From Lonicera japonica (Eukaryota > Streptophyta > Magnoliopsida > Dipsacales > Caprifoliaceae): 64,000 nucleotides of DNA. The translations under genes were made by a program, and so were the position numbers. Of this stretch, positions 43,995 through 54,510 are shown piece by piece (position 1 is the stretch's first letter; the number at the start of each line of letters is the position of its first letter). The notes under the pieces are model-generated. The model was not told the origin of the DNA and searched no databases. It saw only the letters and a list, made by a program, of their open reading frames with translations. The stretch is taken from the NCBI GenBank assembly GCA_021464415.1, contig CM038464.1, forward strand, positions 3,472,001 to 3,536,000. The letters are read 5' to 3'.

Positions 43995-44472
43995 AACCCT
44001 ACATATATAATTAATTAGCTATTTTTTAGTTTCGTTTTCTTATTTTTATTAAATTATTTGCTTTTGTAAGTCAAGGAGATCGAGGTAGGGTGTTCCAAAG
44101 TCGGAATGAATGAACACCGGTTCCCACTTGAATCAGTACGTACCTCATATTAATAATATATATATATATATATATATTTTAGATACTGGCCGGCCGGCCT
44201 TGTATAATGATTTTAGTTAGTTTTAAATTGCCTTAATTTGTTTCTTGCAATGTTTAAGTGTTTCAAGAGTTACAAATGTAATTTATATCCTCTGTCTCTG
44301 ATATAATAGTGTAGGTCTTAGCTAGTGTTATGATGCCAATTAAGCTAATTTTTTTACTCTTAATTTGTTGATCTCTTTTAGTCATTCTCCTCCTCGTAAT
44401 GGGTCCTATATATTGTGCTCGTACCGGCATTTTATATTTTATTGTGCTTGTGCCTATAATTTGTTGGCCATG
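43995..44472. other. 3' UTR and intergenic
   Basis: 3' UTR of the ERF gene, then (AT) at 44156-44176 next to GGCCGGCCGGCC (44191-44202). No gene was seen. Confidence 0.5.
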
Positions 44473-44772
44473 ACAGTTTCGTTTGATAACAATATGAAAA
44501 ATAAAAAATAATAATAATTAATTTGGGTGAGAAAATGAAAAACAAATTGACATGTGTCTATCTCATACTTATTTTTGTGAGTATATGTCTTCTATCCTTA
44601 TTTATATTTTGTGAAAAAAAAACTTCTTTCCCACTCCCCAAAGAAAATTTTCCCATTGAAGAAAGAAGAAAACAAGAGTTAATCCCACTATCTCCCTCAA
44701 CTTATTTTCCATCTTCTTGCCCAAATTAGTTAATTTTCTTTTTATTTTCCATGTTCCTATCAAACGAAACCT
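44473..44772. mobile_element. MITE, ~300 bp, family 1 copy A
   Basis: The ends are AGTTTCGTTTGATA (44474-44487) and TATCAAACGAAACCT (44758-44772), an inverted pair. The inner sequence near the right end (CTCAACTTATTTTCCATCTT, CAAATTAGTTAATTTT) also occurs in 54217-54510. No coding capacity and no clear target duplication. Confidence 0.6.
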
Positions 44773-46527
44773 AAGACATTATATATCAATCGTATTTTAA
44801 TAAAAAAAAAAATTAAATGCTACGTTACACTAGTGTCTCCCATGTACATTTGCACAATCACAACTAATCTTGATTAAGATCCTTGTTCTTTCTGTAAATT
44901 TAAAAGCCTTAAAGAAGTTGACCGATAAAATTATTATGCGGTTCTTCAATACGCTAGCTTGGTTACTACAAGGAGACAATGCCTCAACTAAATTTTGTCT
45001 TTCTTGAGTAGGGTCAAATTAGTATAAACAATAATAGTGCATGAGTATTTGATCTAATATTTTATGTATCTCTTTATTCAGATGCGCTACGTTTGTGAAA
45101 TTAGTTAAAAAAATAAAAAAATAAAAACAGGCCATCGTATGAACAATTAATTTCGGAAACAAAATGGGCTAAAAGCAAAAGAAATTAAATTCACTAAGTC
45201 AAAAACAGAAAGGCCCAAAAGATAATTGGTACCTTCTTTTTTTTTTTTTGACAATCATAGATAATTGGTACTCGAGTAAAGGTATATATAGTATGAGACA
45301 AGATGAAGCTTTATTTTAATTTAGAAAATGAATATTCAACTCCATCCTGTAAACAGTTGCACATCGATCATCTACTTAACTTTCCCTAGATGAAGACATA
45401 ATATTCGGGGTGTGGATCGGCAGCTATAATAATAATAATAATAATAATAATATCTTCTTCACCTTCAACTCCTTCTCCCACCTTTCTCTTATCTAAAATT
45501 ATTTTTATCATCCCCTCGATCATTGAATCGTAATTTTTTCGATTAATATCATATTTTCTTGTTGGCCGATCTGATTCCCAAAGGAAAGGAGGAATGTTTG
45601 AAATTCCTCTTACTATTATTATTCATCCTGCTCGCCCCCAATTACCGAAATAAATATTATGTCCCTTTTCCATCACGTACCAAGTTCTCAAGCTTTATAA
45701 ATAAATAATCATTCAATAATCTTCTTATTTCTTCATACACTATAATATAAAGAGATAAAGAAGATTGAGTTTTTGGGACATGAGGTGTATAAAGAAGGGA
45801 CACATGGACCAAGTGTTTGTGGATGAAATAATCTAATGACTTCGATCTTCAAGTTAGAGGGAAACAAGCTAAGCACGTCCAGCTATCCGAGACTGAGATT
45901 AGGCAACTCTGTTTATCTTCTTGAGATATTTTCTTGCGCCAATCTAATCTTCTCCACCTTGAGGCTCCCCTCCCATCAACATTTCTGGTATCATATTTTA
46001 TCCTTCTTTTTTCTTTTCTTTGGTTTTTTTTGTGTTGTTAACTGTTTAATTTCTCTTCTGGATGAGTCAATTTTTTGTTATTTTCATTGTATTTTAGCCG
46101 GCATGCCTATGTGTTGTTATGATGAGTTTTGTGGTATGTCTGTGGCTTTTTATATCTGAATTGCTAGTAGGCTAGTTGTTTACTATGGACTTGATATATG
46201 CTCAGCTTCTGCAATTAGTCTAAAGAACTCTATTATAATATAACTCTGGTCCTAGCTACTACTATATTGCATGTACCTCCTGTGTTTTGGTTCTATTAGT
46301 ACCTCATCGGCATAATAATAACCTAGTCCTGTTGCCTGATCAAATTTGGCATTCAAAGTTCTGATTTAGAGAAGTTTGTCTTTGACATTTAAATCATGTT
46401 GACGGATTAATCTCTCTTCCCAAACGAGTCAAAGTTAAAACACACTTGTCCAAGTATTCCTTTAACATCATGTGCACTGAAGAAGGGCTACTTTGCAAGT
46501 ATATCGGCACTAAGCATATATATATAG
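44773..46527. other. intergenic, possible leader of the 46528 ORF
   Basis: Contains (TAA)9 at 45426-45451. A GC-richer stretch with a 107-codon frame (45836-46159) turns T-rich and hydrophobic after about residue 51. GGTATC at 45987-45992 is a possible splice donor and the T-rich part would then be intron. A transcript starting near 45750 is conceivable. No known protein is recognisable. Confidence 0.35.
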
Positions 46528-46863
46528 ATGGTAATCTTTTGTTTGATAATGTTATCACTCGCGCTCTCTCTCTTTTTACTTTTAATCTTCTTCCCAGCTT
46601 CAGGATTGCCGCTTTTCCCAGTCCGAGAATCTCCATCTGCTCTAAGTGGGCGAGCTAGAATCCTTTTGTCAGGCTCCCCGCCCGGCCCGGAAATAGAGAA
46701 CGATGTAGAAGACCCATCGGCCAGGGATAATCATTCCGGTCTATTATACCATGAACTGGAAAAAAAGGCCGGCTCAGTTATTGATAGAGTAAATAAAACC
46801 ACCATTTCTGGAAATCTCTCTTCTGATTCAAAATCGGTCTCACAGTCAGGCAGGCTTAATTAA
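46528..46863 (+). CDS. hypothetical small protein with signal-peptide-like start
   Basis: A 111-codon frame. Residues 1-25 are strongly hydrophobic (MVIFCLIMLSLALSLFLLLI, then FFPASG), like a signal peptide with a cleavage-type ASG. The remaining 85 residues are hydrophilic, with GRARILLSGSPPGPEIEN, DVEDPSARDNHSG and one N-glycosylation site (NKT). The coding part is clearly richer in G and C than the flanks. The DxxDPSAxxxH string vaguely resembles PSY-type sulfated peptides but lacks their DY. The hydrophobic start could instead be the pyrimidine tract of an intron ending at TTCCCAG (46598). I cannot assign a family. It may be a secreted peptide precursor or a chance frame. Confidence 0.35.
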   Translation: MVIFCLIMLSLALSLFLLLIFFPASGLPLFPVRESPSALSGRARILLSGSPPGPEIENDVEDPSARDNHSGLLYHELEKKAGSVIDRVNKTTISGNLSSDSKSVSQSGRLN

Positions 46864-47925
46864 CGAGAGTAGTGGATAGGTAGGCGGCATTTCCCAAGCT
46901 TTTTTGGTGCTCCGGTTCTCCCCACCTCTTTCTTTGAAGCAGAAAGGCAAAGAGCTGCTTTTTTTTCGAGCACGGGTGTACGTATTTTTTGTGGCGTAGG
47001 TGGACAATATTCATTGATGTCACTCCTAACTATAAAGTCTTCCGATGCTCAATGTTTTGCCAAGGAATAATGCATTTTTAAATATTGCTGTTGAGTTTTA
47101 GAGTGGCGACAATATATGGTACGGTCTTTCTTGAATATTGTTGTTGAGCTTTATGACTAAAAATTTAAATAAAATTAGGTGGTTTTAAAAGCCGTAAGAG
47201 AAGGGGAAGGGTTTGAGGCTTAACTGGGGCACTGGATTTAAAATTTCTACAATCATGCATGGTATAGAACAGTAGTTATGGATTTTAGTGCCGCGCGTTC
47301 ATATTTTATTGCAAATTAAGGAGCAAGGTCTACTTACTATATGTTAGTAATTTGTAAAACATTCAAGTGTTTTAGAATCATGCGCATATATAGTATATTT
47401 ATTTAGTGTAGTACGTTGTAGTGAATTGCCTAGGTGCCCGCGCCCCCTTGTCCACTTTGATTTTATATTGGTGGATAATATATTCGATAATCGATTTGTT
47501 TTCTTACTGCTATCTCTATGCAATGCATTGAGGAATGGCCTCCGCATATGATCATTGAATGTGTATAACAGTATACAATTAATAGTTTAATACCATTCAA
47601 TCAATATTATAAGCAAATTTTTTTGTATTTTTATTTGTTGGCCCCTCCCCCCTTGAGGTTGTACCAATTTTCAAGATTGGTCTCTTCTTTAGCTTATGAT
47701 TTTGTTTACGAAGGACTTTGAATTTTATTATTTTACAATGTAATCTGATTATGACTATCAGGTGATATTCATGGCCAATATTCTGATATGCCTAGCTTCT
47801 CTTTACATATTAGATAAAATATCCGGAGAACTTTTTCAAACAAATTGTGCACAATTAAATACCCCCAATTTTAAATTTTGCCGGTCCTAGAGCAAATTAA
47901 ATTAATAGCAATTTCATTCCCTGAC
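46864..47925. other. intergenic, no gene seen
   Basis: Mixed AT-rich sequence. A 67-codon minus-strand frame (47344-47547) has no recognisable features. Confidence 0.45.
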
Positions 47926-48496
47926 AACCCCATTGTGATAGAGCATTTTTTTGTCATAAGAAAAACACTAGATCAAAGACCCATAACTTTAGTAAACTAT
48001 ATTAATAACGTAAATAGAAAAAGTAAGTGATTGAATCCGCAGGGAACGAGAGTTAGAATTTCTATTAATCTAATTGCTTTTATTACATAAAAATAACATT
48101 CACTCAAAAATTAAATTGCACACTATTTTAGTACAAAATAAAAATAAAAACAATATTACTAAAATAGTAGGACGAAATTCCAAAAATACTCCTTTGCTTT
48201 GAATTACATATTATAAAAGACTCGCCTGTGAAAATTTCTTCCCTTCCTATCCCTCACAATACAATTTCAATGAATAGACCACTTAATATTGTATTACGAA
48301 AATCAAGGCTTAAAATCTCATTATGTTCTTCTATCGTAGAGATGTATTCACGAAAAATATGAATAACCTCTACGTGGTATCGCATAATAAAAATTAAGAG
48401 TTTTCAGAACTCTTACCATGTTTTCATGATATAAAGATTTATCTACTAAAAATGCAAACAAATTCTCCAAAAGAGTTGCATAATCAGAGTTAAAAG

Positions 48497-48531
<35 letters not shown>

Positions 48532-49265
48532 ATCTTCCCTTCTTCTGCCGAATCCCTTAAATATATAGGTGGAAGTGGGCATTAATATATGAAATATGGA
48601 AGGTGATTGGGGAGCAAGCAAGGCTGGCCGGCTAGGGACTTGGGATGGCTGCCGAATTGTGATACAAGCAAGGAGCTAGGATTAATTGCTTAAATGGTGG
48701 CATAGGCTTGCCTTATATTTAATACAATAGATGGGCTCAACTTTGGGTTAATGGGCCAAAGGGCCTACGAAGGTGACTACCTCGGGGGCAATGCGATTAG
48801 TTAAGGTTTAAGTTTGGTTAATGGGTCAAAGGTAAGGCCCACAAGAAAGAGACATGTGTACTCATTTTCGCAATTGTGCACTGCAGCAGCTTCGGAGCTA
48901 TTTTTTGCTATCAAAATGTGAGAATTTGAAAATCACTAAACATAGAAGTTGTATCCCTTCGAATCTTATTTCCAACTAAATATAGCACGTCAAAATCCGA
49001 CTTCTAGGCGAGAATATATGATCAAAATACCAAACTTTGTGCAATTTCTTCAAATAAGATTTTTATTCCGAGATTGCTATGCTTCGCTTATTCTTGACTT
49101 CGATACTTTATTCAATAATTTTTTTTTTATATATTTTCTTCACTTACTCTATAATTATTACAATATACTTACAACAAATAAAATAAAGAACTTTTGCAAC
49201 CTAAAGTTGACAAACAGAGATTAATAAATGGTATGAAATATGTACTAAATCGTGCACATCACTAA
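47926..49265 (+). repeat. LTR-retrotransposon-derived non-coding repeat (tentative)
   Basis: The stretch contains TGTGATAGAGCATTTTTTTG near the left edge, GTGATTGAATCCGCAGGGAA (48029) and GTGCACATCA near the right edge. Phrases of the type GAATCCACAGGGAAC are familiar from LTR-retrotransposon debris in plants. No coding domain was seen and no target duplication was confirmed. (AT) tract at 48501-48529. Confidence 0.35.
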
Positions 49266-49413
49266 TCACGAAAACAATTTATATACTATTATTATTTTTG
49301 AAATTTTATGTATTAATTAAATTAATAATAGTATGAAAACATATACTAAATAATTCTCTAACACTATAATTAAAAAGAAATTAAAATTTAATTAATTTTT
49401 GTATTAAAAAGGA

Positions 49414-49448
<35 letters not shown>

Positions 49449-50869
49449 GAACAATCTTACGGCTCTCCTACTATAGTAAAAAGAACTGTCAAAATCTCAG
49501 GAGGGGGCGACGGCCCCGCTCGCCCTGTGCTTCATACCCCAATGGATCTAATTTTTAAGTTTTACCTTTTTTGATTAGTTCTGTTTTAATGTATAGCTTG
49601 CTCTATGCTGAAAATATTGTTTTTCTTTTGTTGGAAGCAATATGTAATTGTATTTGATAGCATTGAAACGAAAAACAATATAAAATTAGTTTTCTAGGAT
49701 TTGTTTTACTTGGACGCATATCATTTCGACCACTTGTTACATTTGATTGTAGTGATCAAAGAAGATAGATTTATTATATATATAGAAACATATTTAAGCA
49801 TCCGTTTAATCGTAAAGTTAAAAACATAATTATGACAAACAAATATTTTTATGAAAAATTGTCAATAAAGAAAGTTTGTTAATTTTTTTAGGATTAAAAT
49901 AATTATACCCTTCGAACAAATTAAGTGTTAAATTCAAGTTTTGCCTCATAAATTGAAACTGAGAAGCTATAAAATTTTGGCCAATATAATATTACTTGTA
50001 ATAAAAATAGGGTAGCATTATTATCAAATTAATGTAAAATTTTAAAAATATATTGTATAATTTTTTAAAGTAATATTATACTTTTATAAAAAAAAATTTA
50101 TTTTTTTAATATGGCTATCCTAAAAATATTTTTATTTTACTTTTGTATAACTTAAATATCAACGATGATGAGCCTGCTGCTTTTGTGGACTTGTGTGTGT
50201 GAAGATTAATGTATTTGTTTGAAAATAGGAACCGTAAATCTAAACATGCTAAATGGCAATGATGATGAGCCCAATTTTGATATCAGCATATGCTTATCAA
50301 AGATTCCGGAACTAAAGTTCACAAAAAGGCAACAATAGACAGTCGACAGCACCTTCCAACAAACAAACAAACATAAGGAAAAAAAAAAAAAGTTGTTGTT
50401 TAGTACCTACCTGCTGCATTCATTTTGGGCTATCGAGTTCACGTTCACATTTTAAGGGAAAAAATGATTTCAAACATCATCAATGAATTAGGATAAAACA
50501 TAATTCTTATAGTGAGATAGATACATTAATAATGTGAAAAAAATTAATTGCTATAGTGAGATATAATACGTTATCTATACGTTTTTGTTATTTTTTTAAA
50601 TTGTTTGACAATGAGATTATAGGGTGCCGTCGTGCTTTAAAAAGACTAAATACTTAACGACGCACATGATGCCTGTGTACTAGATCTCACCTTTTTAAAT
50701 AAATTGAAAAATATATAATAAAGAAAGGAGGAGGAGTCTAGCTAATGGTAAGGACTCTTTCCTTCTAATGTACAGTGGTAAATGATTTTTTATTGAAAAT
50801 ATAAAAATATATGGTCAAAATAAGAGAAGCATCAATAATGTAATATCACAATTGAATAGAAGACTTTTC

Positions 50870-50912
<43 letters not shown>

Positions 50913-51444
50913 CATAGATTGGGAAAAGGAAGAAAGAAGAAAATGCACGGAGGAATTGAAGGAAAGTTTTCAAAGCATGGACATCACATGGGGCTGGGGA
51001 TTATTAAAAAGTGTAACATGGGGTTGGCTTATAATTTGGTAGTTGATATTTAACTATATATTAAAAACATTAATAAGTAGCACAACTTATTTATAGCGTT
51101 ATGCACTTCTCAGTTCTCACCCACTACTTTTTTGCCATTTTATCAGATCGTTTTTGTTTATATTTTTATTTTTTAAGAGGTGCATACCCTTCAAAAGGAA
51201 GGTATCTTTATAGCTTAAACCTGAACTATTATGCTAAGTACGAACATAATATGAGATAGATAGATCACGGTTCCCAAAATAGGGAGGAATTATTTCAATC
51301 CTTGTCTTTAACTTGGTTAGGTTAAAAAAATTAACTAAAATTAAATTAGAATTATGAATTTGAAAGACGGGAGTGTAGTAAAAAATTAAGAAAAGGGCAG
51401 CAATGTGGAGGAGACCTTAATTTTGAGCATCTACAAAAATACAA
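49266..51444. other. AT-rich intergenic with microsatellites
   Basis: (AAAG) tract at 49411-49449 and (AT)19 at 50874-50911. A short GC-rich island (GGGGGCGACGGCCCCGCTCG) is at about 49504-49523. No gene was seen. Confidence 0.45.
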
Positions 51445-51850
51445 TCCAATACTATATATATAAAATGGGAGGAGTGAGAATGATTTGTTGTGAAACTACT
51501 ACATGACAATCTTTAATGCATAAATTAATTAGTTATATTGTTTTTTTTGTGAACAAGATTGGTTAATCTCTTCAATCACAATTTGGGATGTAGGAAGTAT
51601 TTAATGAATTTTAGAAATGAAAATATCATATCTTCTTTAAATATGGTAGAGTATACATGAAAGAGAGGTATTTGTACTACTATCATATTATTATTAACAC
51701 AGATTCATAAGAGTATATATATACAAGATAAAATTATAAATAATAAATAAATATTGTTAAATGTACCTTGGAAGACATATCCACTACATCATGTTCATTG
51801 CATCTATGGTGTATATAAGCCGTCCACGCATTGCGTGGGTTACAAACTAG
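51445..51850 (+). mobile_element. Helitron-like non-autonomous element
   Basis: The 5' end TCCAATACTATATATA follows an A. The 3' end has the hairpin CCACGCATTGCGTGG (51819-51833) followed by GTTACAAACTAG and then a T. A TC start, a 3' hairpin about ten bases before CTRR, and insertion between A and T are Helitron features. It has no coding capacity. Confidence 0.5.
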
Positions 51851-52434
51851 TATATAGTATATAAAATGGAGGAAGTAGTTCATTTATTGTTTATCCTCTT
51901 TAATTATATGTTGCCACACTTCCTTCTATTAAATACACTCATTTCGCTTCTATAACTAGAGATTTTTGCTCTTTTCTTCAATCTTTTTACTTCTACTGTT
52001 ATATGCCATTTCGATCACTTCTTTCATAATCCCTTATTTTGCATTGTTTTTATAACGCCTTTCCACTTATTACCTCCTTATTAGCTATATATTACCCTCA
52101 TTAATTATCAATTATTCCATGTGGCAAGTTACTTAAACAATATATTTTATCTAAACAAATAAAAATATTTTAATTTACTATTACATTGTTTCAATATTTT
52201 ATCTAAACCAATTGCACACTAAAAAGTAATGCAATGTTTTAATTATTAATTTTTCTTTTGCATGAGTTTTCTTAATTTGATATTCTAACAAATCAAGCAC
52301 AAAATTATATTTTTTTATTGCACTAAAACATAAATAAGTGATTTCCTAAAAAATAAAATTCACCAAAAATACTACAAAAAATGTTAATACAATAATTTAA
52401 CGGTTTTTGTGCAACGTATGGCATTGAAAACTAG
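51851..52434 (+). mobile_element. second, related Helitron-like remnant
   Basis: The left edge TATATAGTATATAAAATGGAGG resembles the start of the preceding element (ACTATATATATAAAATGGGAGG). The right edge is a degenerate hairpin, GTGCAACGTATGGCA, then TTGAAAACTAG and T. The 5' TC is not clear, so boundaries are tentative. Confidence 0.35.
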
Positions 52435-53100
52435 TTATAAATGAAAGACAGATTTTTGTCCCGAAAAAAATTATATATATATATATATATATATTAAAGA
52501 AAGAAGGAAGAAATAGGTGGGTGGGTGGGAAGGAAAGTAAAAGCATATTCCTAAACAAATTAGCACATGGGGCACATATTCACGTGCGGGCTTTACAAAG
52601 AAAAAAAAAATGGAAAAGAAAGTGTGTCGCGTGACTCCCGGAGTCCCGGGACTTGTATATAACTAAGCGGTACTATCTCTTTGTATTCTTCTTATTATTA
52701 ATTGACTCAGCTATGAGCTCTTTAATAATTAAGCCTGACAAAAAGCTATTATCCCTCTTCTCAAAGAAACATGATGCATGTATCACACAATCCAATACTT
52801 AGTGTATATATATATATACACTTCTAATCTTGTACTATTTTTTTACTTGTTTGTTCTGAAATATGAATTATAAATCTAAAGACTTGACTTAATTTCAAGG
52901 CTAAACCTTGAACTTTAAAATTTTTATTTGTTATCAATTTGAATGTAATGTTTGAATAAGCCGCGCCTTAAACATTTTATTTGGATTATTTTTACCATTT
53001 TTGTCCATTTGACTTTTGATTCTTTGGATCTACTAGGACTATTTTGGAATTTCAATGCCCATTATTAAGATGTTTGGCTCTCATTCAGAAATATTATTAT
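52435..53100. other. intergenic with a GC-rich patch
   Basis: The (AT) tract at 52472-52494 is followed by a GC-rich patch (about 52580-52675) with CACGTG, GACTCCCGGAGTCCCGGGAC and TATATAA. It is promoter-like, but no ORF follows. Confidence 0.3.
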
Positions 53101-53372
53101 TTCACAACTTGTTTGATTGCATAAATTATTTTATTGTAAATTAATAAATTATAATTTTTTTTATTCATGAACTTGAATGATAGTTATAAGTTATTTAATT
53201 TCAACAATTTCTTTACATTTTCTTATTTAATATATGCATTGGGTATTAACTTAAGTTTGTGATTTTATATACTAATTCATTTTTACAACTAAACGCTCAA
53301 AATAGATAATTCAAGAATTAGACAATTTTAAATTATCTAATTCAAAAATTGGAGCACAACTAAATGAACTCT
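53101..53372. repeat. dispersed AT-rich repeat, copy B
   Basis: Parallel copy of 33161-33482, with the same order of shared motifs (GTTATAAGTTATTTAATTTC, GGTATTAACTTAAGTT, TTTATATACTAATTCA, AGATAATTCAAGAATTAGAC). Confidence 0.7.
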
Positions 53373-54216
53373 TAAATCAATTTAAAGGGTTTTAATTTCC
53401 CCAACACCCCCCACCCCAACAAAAAAAAAACATATAACTATATAAAAGAGCTTTTTCCTCTATCTCAACATGATAATTTCATTTTAATTTTCCTACTTTT
53501 TTGAAAAAATATTAATTTTCAATGTAATCTATAGTCAAAAAATACAACTTACTAATTTTTATTGTGATATTATATATATATATATATATATTGATTATGT
53601 CGTAAAATATTAATTTAAAATATCTAAAAAAATAGAAAAAATATATAGCGTAAAGAGTATTATACTTTGATATTGACACATAAAGAGTATTATACTTTAA
53701 TAAATCTCAATTATTGTGATATAAGTGTAACCTAAAATTTCAATTAAATAGACTAAGTAACATTTGTTTAAAACTGAATTAAATTTAAGAAACGTCATAT
53801 TTCAACTTACGGAATTAATTTCTTTTAAGGTGAGGTGTGAAATTTAGGCTGTTGACCGTTCCGAAGGCGTGTTGTATGCTGAAACGCTGAAACCCACCTT
53901 CACGCCATTCTTTTTGTAGGAAAATAAAATAATTACGATATAAACAAATTCGTTTGAAATGTCAGACCGAGGAGACAAAATTCATTTGAAAACGATGATA
54001 ATCAGATTCCCTTCCCATCACCTATAAATTATTTATATATATATATATATATATGTCTCGTTATTAAGGTGGCAACAAAGGTGATGTTTTATATGATTAG
54101 ACGGCACACAAATTAAAGCACAATAGCATATGCTGATAATATGCTGCATTCTTTACTTCGAGTCCATGAAAAGAATTTTAGTTTTTTTTAAAAAAAAAAT
54201 TAAAATATTCTTTACT
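53373..54216. other. AT-rich intergenic
   Basis: (AT) tracts at 53570-53591 and 54034-54054. TAAAGAGTATTATACTTTGAT or TAAT appears twice near 53653 and 53682. No gene was seen. Confidence 0.45.
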
Positions 54217-54510
54217 CAAATTCCGTTTGATAACTAAATATATAAAATACTAAAAAAATTTGTGAGAAGTTAAAAAAATAAAATAAGAAATATGGTAAAA
54301 TTAACTCTTATCATTTTATCTTTTTCTATGAAAATGTTTTCTTTAGGTAGTGGTGAATTTTTTTTTTCCTACAAAACATAAAATATGATGCAAGATATAT
54401 ATCTATAAAAATTAGTATGAGGTGGAGAGCATTTCCTCAAGTCCTTAAACTTATTTTTCATCTTCTTTTTCAAATTAATTATTTTTCATATACAATCAAA
54501 CGGAGCCTTA
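54217..54510. mobile_element. MITE, ~290 bp, family 1 copy B
   Basis: The left end TTCCGTTTGATAAC and the right end CAATCAAACGGAGCCTTA are inverted. The right interior (AACTTATTTTTCATCTTC, TTTCAAATTAATTATTTT) matches the MITE at 44473-44772. Confidence 0.6.

Noticed and set aside
46330..46370. TTTGGCATTCAAAGTTCTGA as a possible miR394-like sequence
   Set aside because: Only the first ten bases resemble the miRNA and no matching hairpin arm is visible.
52580..52675. GC-rich promoter-like patch with G-box and TATA
   Set aside because: No open frame or RNA gene follows within the next kilobase, so I list it only as intergenic.
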